Shown here: one piece after another, positions 48,101 to 60,395 of the stretch
Position numbering within the stretch: position 1 is the first letter of the stretch
How the letters are laid out: each line of letters opens with the position of its first letter
Assembly (NCBI RefSeq): GCF_918797505.1
Contig: NC_092793.1
Coordinates: forward strand, 67,823,660 to 67,887,659
Direction: 5' to 3'
DNA: 64,000 nt
Source: Bemisia tabaci
Lineage: Eukaryota; Arthropoda; Insecta; Hemiptera; Aleyrodidae
Translations under genes and position numbers: made by a program
Notes under the pieces: generated by a model
Databases searched by the model: none
What the model was told of the DNA's origin: nothing
The model's input: the letters and a program-made list of their open reading frames with translations, nothing else

Positions 48101-49822
48101 AATCGACAGAGTAAAGCAAGAGAAAACGGTGAGGAAACGGATAACCTCACATTGTCGATTGTTTACAGTTTCAATAATGTACTACAGGCGGAGGTTTTTG
48201 AATGACTAACCCGCACCGCGTGGATGCTCGACCGACGAGCGCGCGCTCTGGCATCGTTTAGTGGGAGTATCTAATGAATCCCCTCCACGCTTTTTTCATA
48301 TTTAAACAAAGTAGGGGAAACGTTAAAAAGAAGTTAGTAAGCGAAGACATCCAGGCGCTTAAGGTTGAAGGGAAGTTGTTACGCGCCGCTCACCGCTCGG
48401 CGTTCGCTTCTCTTCTCCGCCACCGGAGGGGAGGGGGGGGGTGGGCGGAGGGGAATTCTCCGAGAGAAAAGAAAGAAAAATTAGACGCAAAGAGGGATCG
48501 GAAAGAAAATTTGCATGCTAGATGGAGAGAACAAACAAAAAGAGAGACGGAAACTAAATCCAATACAATACGAATAAAAGTTTAAAATAGAATTGGAAGT
48601 AATTATATTTTCCCCAGTTTCTCGTTTTTCTTTTACACATACTCGCAGCTTTTTTTTTTTGCCCCTTCCAAGCTCCGCGAATAATCTATTCCTTTACGAA
48701 CACTTTCCCCAACTTGCGCCTGCTCATTTATTTCCCAGATTTTATTTCGGCGGTCCTTTTTTTTATATTTACTTGGGGTCCGCCCCTTGGCCGCTCTGCA
48801 GCACAACCCACGGAGATGTAAGGTACTGCCAGCCTGGTGAGAAATACGGAGAAAGTTTGAAGAAGTGCAATTCAGTAAAAAAAATAAATAAATAAATAAA
48901 AATAAAAATAAAAAAGGGGGAAAAAATTGAAAGCACAATGAAATGATTATGATAATAGGATTGAACTATTAGACTGCATTTTCCGACAAGAAACTAATAT
49001 TTTAGGCTTCCGTCACATATAAATGAAGAACAAGTAGGATTATTCCAATCTCTCTCTATATAAAAAAATTAGTTCAAATAATATGATTATCAGTTCAAAA
49101 TTCCTTTAAACATTTTCCATTATCACCATTCAAATTAATATCATCTAAGAAAATCCCGTATACTTCTCTAAGTTCCTCAATTCACAGAGAAAATACATTA
49201 CAAACAAAGCTACTAATCGAAATGACTCCGAAAGATGAATTCTATATTTAAAGATTGTGCGGAGCGTAAAACAATGGAAGAACACTCGAAGTTGGGTTCG
49301 AACCTAACATACAACTATTTGAACTCCGCGGTGGGCCGGGTTGCATACGCCCGATTTTGTGGGCGAAATCTTAGATCGAGAAACCCAACTTCGTACATTC
49401 CTCCATTAATCTTCGCGGTGTTTTGCGTTGAAAGGGCGTTTCGTTACTTCTGATGTTGAAAAGGCTCAGATTCATCAAAATGCTAACTGTTAATATTCTC
49501 AGTTCATTCTCCTCTACCACAAACTGATAGAAGAGCACGCAAAACAAAACAAATGCAAACTTGCAATTCGAATCTGGAATTTCAAAGGAATCTGTGAACT
49601 GATGATATTGAACTAGGACTCCCTATTTATTGTACTCTACACTTTCTGTAATTTAGATGAATCCCATTATATGTACCTCAAGGAAGGGTTTTTAATACAG
49701 AGACAGAATAGGAAAACGTATATTTGAAGTAAAATTTAACAATGTAAAGGTGGTGATTTCTATTATTTACAGTTCTTATTCTCGGAGATTGAAATGCCGT
49801 AAGTATTTCTCTAGGAAATTCC
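42156..49822. other. AT-rich non-coding stretch without recognised genes
   Basis: About 7.7 kb of AT-rich sequence with only short ORFs of no recognised family and none of the window's repeat families. CpG-bearing patches at 42240-42620 and about 46200-46440 may be regulatory. A G-rich purine tract lies at 48420-48460. No tRNA or other structured RNA was recognised. Confidence 0.45.
48877..48917. repeat. AAAT-type microsatellite
   Basis: Repeated AAAT/AAAAT units (AAATAAATAAATAAATAAA then AAAATAAAAATAAAA) ending in a GGGGG run. Confidence 0.85.
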
Positions 49823-50275
49823 GTTTGTGGTGCAACTTCTTGCATTAAATTGTCCTTCCTTTGAGAGGGTAGGCAATATACGCTCTCAAGAGTTTGAATA
49901 TAGTGATATCAAAATCTTCGGCCTTGTTATAACGTGATACCAGTACTTTCACCCTTCCTACTACAGTATGATAACACAAGAGAATGTACTCCAGAAATTT
50001 TACATGCATTTTGGACCTTTTTTTGGACCTTACTCCTCCTCCTCCTTCCTTTCTGCTTTCTTTTACATAAAATTTACTTTTCTTAGCGGTGCAGCTTCTG
50101 GCACTCAATTTTCCTTCATTTAAGAGGGTAGGCCATATGCGCTATCAAGAGTTTGGATAGTGGTATCAAATTCTTCGATCTCGTTTTAACGTGTTACCAG
50201 TGCTTTCGCCCTTCCTATCAAAGTAAACAGAGCAGAATGTACTACTGATACATGCATTTTGGACCCTCTTTCTTC
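49823..50275. repeat. Diverged tandem duplication, unit about 255 bp
   Basis: GAGAGGGTAGGCAATATACG..CTCTCAAGAGTTTG in the first copy corresponds to AAGAGGGTAGGCCATATGCG..CTATCAAGAGTTTGG in the second. Both end in CATGCATTTTGGACC. Offsets are about 249-259 bases. Pyrimidine-rich sequence follows each copy. No coding potential. Confidence 0.75.
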
Positions 50276-50432
50276 CTTCTCTTCTTTCTTTTCTTCCTCT
50301 TATTATTCAGTTTAAATTCCTTCCTCTACTCTCATCTTCCTCTTAGCCGAGTAAATTTCACTGTTTCTTTTCCGTTCCTATCTTTTCTTTCTGGCCGAAC
50401 CAAAAGTCCGCGAATACTGAAGTGTCGCGCTA

Positions 50433-50691
50433 TACTACCGTGCTAAGGAAAAACGCCGTATGAACCCTCAGGCGTTGCCAAATTTCCTCTGATAAATTAC
50501 AAATTTCTTGGGGAAATGGTACATATTTTTCTTCCAATTTTTCCGACAATTTTGTTCGCAATTTAATCTAAAATATCTGAACATTTCACGGAAAAAAATG
50601 CATCAATTTCGTCGTAAATACATGTTTTATTCGGGGAAATTTGGCAACTCTCGAATGTTCATACGGCGTTCTTCCTTAGCATGGCAGTATA
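50433..50691. mobile_element. MITE family A, copy 2 (about 259 bp)
   Basis: TACTACCGTGCTAAGGAAAA..ACGCCGTATGAAC and GTTCATACGGCGTTCTTCCT..TAGCATGGCAGTA form the inverted ends with TA at both borders. Same internal order as the copy at 39059. Confidence 0.85.
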
Positions 50692-52036
50692 AGACACGCA
50701 TGCTGTGAAAACCAGCTATCTACCATCCTTCACGGAGCCTCAACGGTGCGAACGAAGGAGCCCCGACCTCCCGACAAAATGAGGTGATAAAAATCACGTT
50801 TTTTAATTAGCGGACTCGTCTGCAATACTTGACCCTTGACCGGTTCAGAGTCCGCGAAGCCCGGACCGCCGTATCACACATAATGTCAAAAAGCTAATTA
50901 CTCGGGCAGCCGTTTATTGGCCTGTCAGTCACTCCTTGAGCTTGCGGAGACGCCACTAATTGTCCTGCCCCGAGCGGCATCAATGGTAGAGGTCGGTCAT
51001 GGGCGACGAAAAAAAAAGTCTGATTTTAAATATTTTTTCTTGGTTTTCTAGTAGTTAAGCTTCCAAAATGAATGTATCCACGGTTCTAGGATCTTTGAAC
51101 CCTTCCGCTTTGACATGCGGGTTGCCTAAAGCTGACATTGCAGGTGGTATCAAATTTGCCGTCTAATTCTCAAGGTTTTATTTCGCTTTTGCATGAGTTC
51201 TGTGGCAGATAAATCAAAATTTCAATTAAACATGCTTATTCTCCTCCCTTTAAGAAACATTTTGGTATAGCATTAATGTGCATTGGCATATTTTTAGGAG
51301 GACCAAAACCACCTCCAAAGCTTGCTTTAAAAAAAACGCCCGAAAAAATGTTAAAATAGCTCGATAAAAAAATGTCCACAAGTGTCCGCAAAATCCTTTG
51401 TTGGGTTGCCTCCTGTACACTATCAGGAATGATATTATGTAATAATTAGCCGCTAATATCCGCTAATCTGCGAAAACGGTCCATTTGAATGATAGGAAGT
51501 CGCGCCTGCTGGGAATCCGATCTTGCTCTATTGTCATCAATAAAATCGTGCATCACACGATATCCTTCAATCTCGATAATTTTTCTACTGATTACTGATT
51601 TTGGCTTATTTGTTGATATTTTTGGACGAGACATTAACCTTCTGTTAGTCTTTGAAGCTGATTCGATCAGCGTTATACTGTGCGATAAAGTTTAAGGTGT
51701 ATGTTTTGCGCATTGTATATGTCACACGTCCCGTTTCTTGCACAATGTCTTCAACATACCTAGAACTCTTTCATGAGCTCCATACAAATAAAATTTCAAC
51801 AATTTTTGTCCCCCCCTCGGAGGATGACAATACTTTCTCTACCCTAGGGTAGCGAGAAAGTAAAAATTGGTTGTGGGTTGAAAAAGAAGAAATACAAGAA
51901 ATTTCTTCAAAAGACAATAGTCCTTCTCAGAGGTTCTTCAAGGGATCAGAACTTGCATGAAAGTAAATTTCCTCCTATTTTAATATTTATTTGATTAATA
52001 TGTTTCAAACTTCACTCCAAACATCGAGGAACAAAA
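50692..52036. other. Non-coding; candidate regulatory block at 50790-51010
   Basis: Block 50790-51010 contains TTTTTTAATTAGCGGAC, AGCTAATTACTCGGGC, CCGTTTATTGGCC and CACTAATTGTCC spread in CpG-rich text: several homeodomain-type sites at short intervals. The remainder includes a small unrecognised minus-strand ORF (51446-51634). Confidence 0.35.
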
Positions 52037-53482
52037 CCTGAAAAAAAAGTGGAAGTGGGATTGACCATAATGGTATAGTAAAAAAAAATATGGTGATAAA
52101 AAGCCAAATAATGGTCGATTTAAGCATCTAGATGAAAGTGAGAATCATACTCGATATAAAAATTACCATACCCGGATTGTAAATATCAGTTAGGTGTGTC
52201 TGTCCATCGTTTAGGTATTTCTCACCATCAGCTGGGTATTTTTTACCATACGATGAGTTAAAAGTATGGAATAACATGGTAACACTTGCGTTTGATATCT
52301 GTAGGCATCTGTATGCGACTGGTCATGGTGTTGGTAGGTTAAATTTACCATACTGGTATAGTCAGCGTGGTGAGAGCTCCCGCTTGACTGCGCTGCGGTC
52401 TGTGGTCCGCCATTTTTCGTTTGTCTGTTTGTCAGTTATAAATTTATCACGTTGAGGGTCGGAGTCCGTGGCTGTGTTTTATTGATCCATATTAATCCAT
52501 GTGAATCCACGCGTAATTTGCCCAAATTTGTGTTCGAATTGTCCCTAAAGCTACCGTCTTCTCTTCGAATCTATCTATATTGATCTGCCACATACATTTT
52601 CTGAGATTTTTTCGTTATTCGTATCGACCAATTTCTGGAGGTTAGGAGTTGCTACAATGAATCTGGCTTGCAAAGTGAAGGAATCCTGAAAATTTGAAAA
52701 CCTTCGCAAAGTTGTTCTGCAATCCAGTGAATATCGGTTCTGTGTAAAGTCATTTCGAAAACATAAAAGTGCGGAAGTAATTTGAAAATAATCGACTAGA
52801 AGTGATTTTTGAATACTTCGTTCGTAGGTATATCTATATTCTTGTTAAAATTTTCGAAGCTCAACATACTCAGATGAAGAGACAAATGTGCGTGGGATTG
52901 ATGTTTAACTGTAACTTTAAGCAAAATTTGGCAGCTTCTGCCCCACCGTGAACCGTGCGATTGGATTTTCATGTAGTGTCTTTTTGTGGGTATATTTTGA
53001 ACTATCTATTTATTATATGCAATTAAATTTTCCGTGGATCTGATTTAGTCTGTAAATGATACCTTAACGCGAATAACAAGTATGGTTTTGGTATCATTTA
53101 CTTGAAATCAGTGAAGCAATTATCTGCTATTTCTCGTTGAAACTGTCTTTAACTGCCATTGATTGTGTATGTAACGGAATTTCTAAAAGTAAGATGTAAG
53201 TAAAATATCCACGACTTTCATCAAAAGCATTTAATAATATAAGATGAGTGGATTTTAGAATCTACAAGGTTTGTCGCAGCATCTGGATGCTTGAAATTAC
53301 CATACTAGTCAGTCGGGAACGCCACACTGGCACTGTGTCGCATAGTGTCAGCCGTATCGTGTTATTTACCATACCGGTATATTGGTAACTATGCTGCAGC
53401 TTCACTGTGTAAAAAATCAAGTAGACAGTATGGTAAATAACACCCAAACTCTGGTAAATCCCACCGATTATTTTTTTCGCGG
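52037..53482. mobile_element. Non-autonomous TIR element with repeated TTACCATAC motifs (family L), about 1.45 kb
   Basis: The left border (CTGAAAAAAAAGTGG then GTGGGATTGACCAT) is mirrored by the right border (TGGTAAATCCCACCG then ATTATTTTTTTCGC). Near both ends TACCATAC(C/T)GGTA-like motifs and their complements recur, for example about 52064, 52166, 52251, 52346, 53298, 53369 and 53432. The interior has no coding frame of note. The GAAAAAAA / TTATTTTTTTC ends resemble those of the element at 59986, suggesting a related DNA transposon group. The boundaries are approximate and no target duplication was found. Confidence 0.5.
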
Positions 53483-53570
53483 CAGGTCGTGTGCGATGCC
53501 TCCTTCAACACACTTCCGAGATCATTCGCAAAAGTGTTGAAATATGAGTACCCGCCGTGGCCGGGAAATA

Positions 53571-53828
53571 TACTGCCGTGCTGAGGAAAAACGCCGTATG
53601 AACCTTCAGGCGTTGCCAAATTTCCTTTGATAAAATGTGAATTTCCTTGTACACTTATGAAGATGTTCCTCCCAATTTTTCAGATAGTTTTGTTTGCAAT
53701 TTCACCTAAAGATTCTGAAAATGTAAAGGAAAAATATTCGTAACTATCCTCAAGAGTAAGCATTTTATCGAAGAAAATTTGGCAACTCTCGAATGTCCAT
53801 ACGGCGGTTTTTCTTAGCACGGCAGTAT
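53571..53828. mobile_element. MITE family A, copy 3 (about 258 bp)
   Basis: TACTGCCGTGCTGAGGAAAA..ACGCCGTATGAAC and TCCATACGGCGGTTTTTCTT..AGCACGGCAGTA form the inverted ends, TA at both borders. Confidence 0.85.
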
Positions 53829-54370
53829 ACCTCGGTGCACGGAGACAAATTTCACCGGTGATATACTTTTGTCAAATGCAACTTTTGAGCCTGATGCAAA
53901 CTTTGGTTGGGGCGGAATGATGAACTGCCTCATACGAAACTTTGCGCAAAAATCACCATAGGGAAACAGGAAAAATCTGAAATTTACTCCTATTCTCACA
54001 ACACACTTCGCATGGACACTTTTCAGAATTTCGAGCTTCCCGCTTCAAAAAGTGGACTATACTAATTCAAAGACATAATTCGATACAGCAGAATCGTAGT
54101 TTCACATTTTCGAGCAGATTTACTCTCTTTTAATGCCTTGCATTTTCTTTTTTCTCATTCTCTCTTTCGGCCACTTTTTGCAGAGCAAACGGTTAAAATA
54201 TTATTGAACGTAGATACATGTCATACCAAGGAAGAAACATAGAGTTAAGTAGAATATACCACGGGTCAGCTAAATTAATTATCTGGATTGTTGTTCAGCT
54301 ACTGTTCTATCAATGTCATAACGAAATACCATCATGCAGAGATAAAACAACGTATCAGCATTCAATTGTC

Positions 54371-54588
54371 ACCAGGCTTTCCTCGATAAAATACGCATTT
54401 TCTGCGAAACTTGTGACTGTCTCTGTTTCATATTTTTCAGAGATTTTAATTTGTAATTTGATCTGAAGTATTCAAAATATGTAAGGAACAGTCTTTTCAT
54501 AACTCCTTTTAAAAACGAATATTTTGAAGGGTAAAATTTGGCAACACCCGAATGTATATACGGCGTTTTCCACAGAGCAAGGCAGTAA
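54371..54588. mobile_element. MITE family A, copy 4 (left end lost)
   Basis: Right half matches the family (AATTTGGCAACACCCGAATG..TATATACGGCGTTTTC and a CAAGGCAGTA end), and the middle follows the family order (CCTCGATAAAATACGCATTT, TTTTTCAGAGATTTT). The left inverted end is not recognisable. Confidence 0.65.
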
Positions 54589-57018
54589 AGCGGAACCGAA
54601 ATGCATGCATCTTTGTGCGAGCGGATCCCGAGCCAATTGGCGGCTCTCGGGAACCGTGAAATCAGCATAATCAAAACAGACCGAGCGATTTTTGAAAATT
54701 CGGAGCGAAAATAAGTAAATCCGATACCGAGATTACCGCGGAGATGAGGATGCAAGTCCAATCACTGATGGACGTCCCTGCATAGGAGAAACAAAAGAAG
54801 GGACCTTTCCGGCGAAGGAACGGCAGAAGGAGCGCGCTAATCCTCCTCCCATGGTCTCGGGCCCTGCGTTGTAAAATTTGGCCTTCTCGGAGCGTTTTTC
54901 GCGTGCAATTCGAAAAACAAAGACAGAGGATTCGCTTTCGAATTCCAACGCCGTCGGTGAGCCCAGCGCTGACAATGCATCTCAATTTTCTGGCACACTT
55001 GAGCAGAAAGGTGCCGCTACTTCGCCGTGTCCCCGATTTTGATTTTCATTCTGCGACCCCGGCCGTGGAGAGAGGCCCCAAAATTGAAAAAAAAAAGGCT
55101 ACCCCCACCGGTTGCCAAATAGTGGTATCGGGGCGTATGAATTACCTCGAAAGAGCTGCTTTTAAAACGGAGTTGCAGATAAATAAAATATTGAAATTTC
55201 AGAAAAAGATGAAAGATTTTGCAAAATAGTTTTCGAAATTAAATGAAAGGCCAATGGTTTTTGCTTTTTGGCGTTTTTTAGCGCAAGTTGCATACCCAGC
55301 CCCTGAAAATATGATTGATATTTTTCAAAACTTTGTAAAATTTCATAGAATATTTCATGGAAATTTCAAGTCTTTTATAATGTTCAATGCACTTGTGAAA
55401 CCTCGTTCTAAAATTGCAGAAAAGTATATGATAATAAACTCTCTGAAAATTTCAGGTTAAAATCCAGGGGGATAGAGACACAGTATTCAAGAGCATGCTT
55501 TCAAACAACCGGGATGATACTACTGTATGGAAAAGGCATCGACTCTCTTTTCGGGGTGAGCTCTGCTCTTAACGGAGTGGAATCGACTATTTTTGCAGAG
55601 GTTAAGTCCGCTTTTACGGTACTGGAATTTTTGGGAGCGATTCTGGCTTATTGTTAAATATATAATAATTATTGCGGCATGACGGATGCTTTGCTTTCCT
55701 ACCTCGATAACGGAAGGCACAACCCCTATTCTCTAACCTCCGTAGCACTTTCGTGCCATATAAATTCTTAGTTAAAAAACTATACTGCGTGTTACAACTT
55801 TTAAGGACATAAAATGACTATGTGATGCGCTTTGGTTTGACTAAAATAAAGTGTGCATGAAATCTACCTTTAATAGTCTCATTAAATTTTCATATTTTTG
55901 GTCTCTTTCGTTTTCAGACCTGGCTATCAACAAATGGCATTTATAGCAGTTGTAATATGGAATAAATTGTGGTGTTCGGAGACCGACCTGTTAGAATTTC
56001 TGGCTCATTAAAATTGACAACATCGTCCGCAAGACGAAGAAAGTGACGGCAGAGAAAGGCTTTATTAGGGGAGGGTTCCGACAAAGGAGGAGAAGAAAGG
56101 GCCATGAGTGACCGTTCTACCATCGCATCGCAAAAACGGGAAAAAGGCCGCGAAAAAGGGCCAAAACGATGTTAGCCTAGATACCCGTAACAGGACAGGA
56201 CGACTCACTTTCCGCATTTCTGGCGGTGATGTTTTTACGATTTTGTTTTAGGCGGCCGCGGCGCGGCGGACACCTAGCACCGCGCTATTGTTTAAGGAAA
56301 TAACCCTCTTCCCTCGTCCTCCGTTTATTGGGCTGCACCGCTAAAAAATATCATGGAACCGTGAAATATAACTGCACTCCGCCGATGGCCGTTTCCCCTC
56401 CGACCGCGCGCGGATCATAATATCCCTTTACAGTTATCCCTTCCCCCTACCCGTGCCATCCTATTTCGCCCTGTCCCCTCTGACGCGAGTCACTCTTTGA
56501 GCTCCCAAACGGTTTTCAAACGGTTTTAATGGGCGCTTTTGATTAGGTGTGTAAAATTAAACGGAATCCGTTCAGTTCCGAGCAACAAAATTGGGAATAG
56601 TGCAGTTGCACACTATAACTGCTCAGGTCGAAATTCCTTATAAAATCAGACAAATTGTCCATTGATAATAGTATGAATTTTGCACTTAACTCGAATATTT
56701 CCGATTCTATTTAATTCCTCTAAAAAATTGCAGAAATATCTCCTTGGTCTTGTTTCGTAAATCTCGTTGAACAAGAGAAGAGAGTGGGAAGAAAATGTAA
56801 AGAGACTCCTAGTTATTGTATTGTATAGAGGTACACAACATGCATCGTCTCTGTCAAAGATACACATTCTTCGGCTTGCATTGCAAAAGTGAGATGCATG
56901 GTCCTCGCTCATGAAAAAATAATAATATAATCACATTTAACTGATAGAATATCTTGAGCTCAAAGAAAAAATATTAAAATTATACTCATTCTTCGTCCCT
57001 TTCCTACCCTGGTCATAT
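54589..57018. other. Non-coding; candidate regulatory blocks at 54600-55000 and 56210-56550
   Basis: Block 56210-56550 has GCGGCCGCGGCGCGGCGG with TTTATTGGGC and TAATATCCC words. Block 54600-55000 is GC-balanced with open frames on both strands but no domain. No gene supported. Confidence 0.35.
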
Positions 57019-57141
57019 GGACGTATTTCTATCAAATGGAACTACGTGCATTATGACGTGAGCCCTGTTATACACATATTCTCATGGGTCTCAGGGCTCG
57101 ATGTCTTAATGCACATAGTTCCGTTTGATAGAAATACGTCC
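57019..57141. mobile_element. Palindromic MITE, family B copy 2 (123 bp)
   Basis: GGACGTATTTCTATCAAATG at the left and its near-perfect reverse complement at the right (CCGTTTGATAGAAATACGTC). The pairing runs inward almost to the centre. Confidence 0.85.
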
Positions 57142-59985
57142 TATTCATCTTCTTCTTTCTCTTCTTTCTATTTCTCTTCTCCTTTGTCTTTATCTCCAAG
57201 TTTCGTCCTCTTCTGGTGTATGTCAGTAGTCATACGATCTTAAGTTATACTCCTTCTCTAGAGCAGTAAATGTATGTAGTTTTACAATAAAAAAAAAATC
57301 ATGTTTTTTCTCACCAATTTTTTTATTTTCGTCTCATACATGGCGAGTCTTTCTGGAGTCAGGTTTTGTGTCGTGGATCGAAGGCTTTTTGAGTTCCGAC
57401 CGATGGATGGCGTGAGAGCATAGCAATCATCTCTGACGCGACAATAATATTTTTGACGTGGGGAGGAGGAAGGGATAGGTTCATGAGGGGGGGAGGGGGG
57501 GACGAGGATTGGGTATACAATACAGTTAATTACCCATAATTACCTTCATCGCCTCTGCGCAGGGGTTGGTTCATTCGTTTCTTTTCGTACCAGGGTGTAA
57601 CGGCTTATTAGTCAGATATCAAGCTTACTCTCCGTAGTTCACAATCAAAGTAATCTTTGTCTCCTTTTTGGAAAGATCATCGCTTGAAATTATAATTGAA
57701 AGAAGATAAGAAAAAAACGTACGTTTTGTAAAAGGGAACAAAATGAAAAAAGAAAGAAAGAAAAAAACTATCAGAAGCGTGAATCCATCGCGGAACTTTT
57801 CCGGGGAAAAGATGTGTAGGCTCGGTTCGCGTTTTTCAACATAATGATGATTATTTCGGCTGTAAAAGTCCCTATTTTCCGTGAAATATGTCATGAGTAA
57901 TTATATGCAGCCGTTGAGCATAAGTTCCTGACTCTCACTACCTCATTATCTCACCGCTGCTGGAGTGCGGAAGGTGAGAGGGGTCCCTCAGGAAAAACCG
58001 CGAATCGTCACTCGGAGTTCACTAGACTTACGTGGTTTCTACTTGGCACGAAGGATCAAGTTCGAACGTTAGCGTGTAAAAATTAGCGCAAACTGCTTGT
58101 TCCGCGGATAATTATTTTAAAAACTCGGAAGAAATGGAGAAGGGGGGAGGGGTGGGCGTGAAAGGGGTGAAGCTCTAATAATCGCGGCAGTATTTCAACG
58201 GACTACGTGTAGGTCTTGGAAAGGCGGCGAATTAAAAACCAATCAAAAACTCTTGACGAACTTGAAACTAATTGAACGGATTTCAGCGAAAAGGTGTTAT
58301 CTCCTGTTATAATCCCTCGTTTGAGCAGATAGACGCTTTTTGCTGAAACGCGTCGGATTATGAACAGTTTAATTCGCGTAATTAGTTTTGATTACGTGCC
58401 CTTATCGCGACTCGCTTAGAACATCCTGTTTCTCCTGTTACATGAGATCACGAAGGGAAAATGAAACTAAGACCCCAGAGCAAGTTATAAAAGTTTTGGA
58501 AAAATAGCAGACATGTTTTTTTTTTATTTCTTTCCTTTTTTTTAACTCTCTCCCGTAAAATATTGCTTGACGGTGCCTTAAAATAGAAGTCTAATCTTGG
58601 GAGCCATTCTGATGGCATCATCCTACACCTACACCATTGCATACTTTACATAGGATTCCAAATAAGCCCTACACAAAGAATTCAATTTTAAATTCCTTTT
58701 CTTACGACACAAAATGAGCCTCTTTTGCAACATTACAGTCTGCATGTATGAGTAGAATTGTTATTTTGTCTTTATTTAAGTTAAACAATGCAGAATAGTG
58801 GCAGGGTCCATTTCCCTTCAGGGAATATGATAGGGTTACTTGTTGCTGCATGAAAATCAAGTACTTGTTGTAAGAATATACTCTTCATTCGGTGGGGGGG
58901 GGGGGTGTCTAAATTTAACAGCTGTCTGGTGACGTGACCCAATAAAAAGTGCAACGCATGCCGTCGCCGAGTGAACTTTGGGGAACCGTTCACTGACCGC
59001 AGGAACGCTAGATCGAAATAAAAATAGGGGAAGATAGTGGAAGTTACATAGTAAAAGGAAATGACCTCGTAACACTGACCAAGGTCATTCGGGTGGTTCT
59101 GAATGGGCCGCGGCGGGAGGGAGGGCGGCGGTGACAGGGAAGGGAGCGGATAAGTCCATTGATTCGCGGCCTTCACAAACTTCCTAAAACGGACACCAGG
59201 GGGTGGGATGGGGTTCGGCCAAAATAAGGAGACTGTATGGTCAACAACTTTTCACCAACTCCTACACCTTTATCTGTCCCTCCATGCTCTCGCGCCTTTG
59301 TTTTTTCCCATCTTTACCAAAGATTTTTACTGTCTTGAAACTCACACTCGGTGTCGCAGCAGATTAGACGGTAATCTTGGAGCTTTATGGGTAGAGAGAT
59401 GCTGTTCTTGATAACCATGGTGCGACAGTGCTACTTCATCTTTCTCTCGTTAGAATCAGAGCTCAAAATTAGCCGTGCTGGTGTGAAAAAATCTATGAAC
59501 GGATGAATTAAATAAAAGGAGTTACGAAACATGTGAATGCAATGAGCCTCTGATGCGATACGTGCATACGAACAGTTATGACATAATTTTATTATCAGAT
59601 TTGTCTCGGAAAATTTTCAAAAGGAGACAAGAAAATAGAAATTAGTATTTTGTGTCCGGGACAAAGTAGAAAGAGGGGTACCAGGATCATTCGAAACCTG
59701 AAAACTCACTCTGGCGACTTTTCCCTTGATAGCAACGAACTATTCGTACTAAGGAATTAATTTAAACCCTCAAATTTCCACCAGTGACATGTCAAAAGTA
59801 ACTGCTACTGTACAAGGGACAGGGGGAAAATAATTTCCGAAGGGACTGTACTAGAATATTGATCCGAACCAACGGGATCGATTCTGTCGGCTAGCTTTCT
59901 GTTTGTTGAACCTGTCGACGATACACCGTCCACACTTTAAGAATAAGAGATCGCGCAGAAACAAAAGTGATCACGGGAGTAGAGA
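57142..59985. other. Non-coding stretch; pyrimidine-rich and G-run sequences; candidate block 57950-58420
   Basis: Pyrimidine-rich at 57142-57215, poly-G at 58894-58905, and a TAAT/CpG mixed block at 57950-58420. Unrecognised short ORFs only. Confidence 0.4.
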
Positions 59986-60000
59986 CACTGAAAAAAGTGC

Positions 60001-60200
60001 CTTGTCCGAGAAACAAGGATTCTAGTCACCCAGACAAGACCGTCTTGTTATATTTGATCCACAAGGCATTCTAGTTTATGGGACACATACAGTCTTGTTT
60101 AGGGAACAAGACTTCCTTGTTGCATAAGTCAAAAGTCTAGTCACGGTAACAAAATTGTCTAGTTCTGGGAACAAGACCTGTCTTGTCAAAGTATTCGGAA
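60001..60200. repeat. Left subterminal array of about nine 22-bp dyad units
   Basis: Units start near 60001, 60022, 60044, 60071, 60094, 60116, 60137, 60159 and 60182. Each begins CTTGT or CTAGT; most are followed after exactly seven bases by ACAAG, ACAAA or a similar half (60001, 60022, 60094 and 60159 are the clearest). One unit, at 60094, extends to GTCTTGTT-TAGGG-AACAAGAC. The seven-base spacer differs in each unit while the half-sites persist, which suggests the dyad is the selected part. Confidence 0.75.
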
Positions 60201-60321
60201 GAAATTAAAATTGCAAAAAAAAAATGTCACAAATTGCACGATTTGTACGAAAATATATTTGTTCTCTACTTCCTTCACTCCACTTATGCCAGAATCGTCT
60301 CATCCGACTTTTCAAATTTTA

Positions 60322-60395
60322 CCGACTTGATCGGGATTCGAACCCGGGACCGCTTGATTACGGATCGAGTGTTCTACTGACCGAGCTATCCGGAG
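60322..60395 (-). pseudogene. tRNA-like sequence (pseudo-tRNA or SINE head), CGT anticodon position
   Basis: The minus strand reads a D-arm/A-box TAGCTCGGTCAGTAGA and a T-arm/B-box GGTTCGAATCC with a TTCGAAT loop. The anticodon arm, CTCGA-TCCGTAA-TCAAG, puts CGT (Thr) at the anticodon, with one stem mismatch. C occupies the normally invariant U33 position, and the acceptor ends do not pair, so it is not a working tRNA. It lies inside the CACTG element. It may be a tRNA-derived SINE or a captured tRNA copy; no clear SINE tail or flanking duplication was identified. Confidence 0.6.

Noticed and set aside
51446..51634. Small minus-strand ORF that looks protein-like
   Set aside because: 62 codons, no recognised family, no second copy; cannot be separated from chance.
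60322..60395. Functional tRNA-Thr gene
   Set aside because: C at position 33, an anticodon-stem mismatch and non-pairing acceptor ends argue against a working tRNA.
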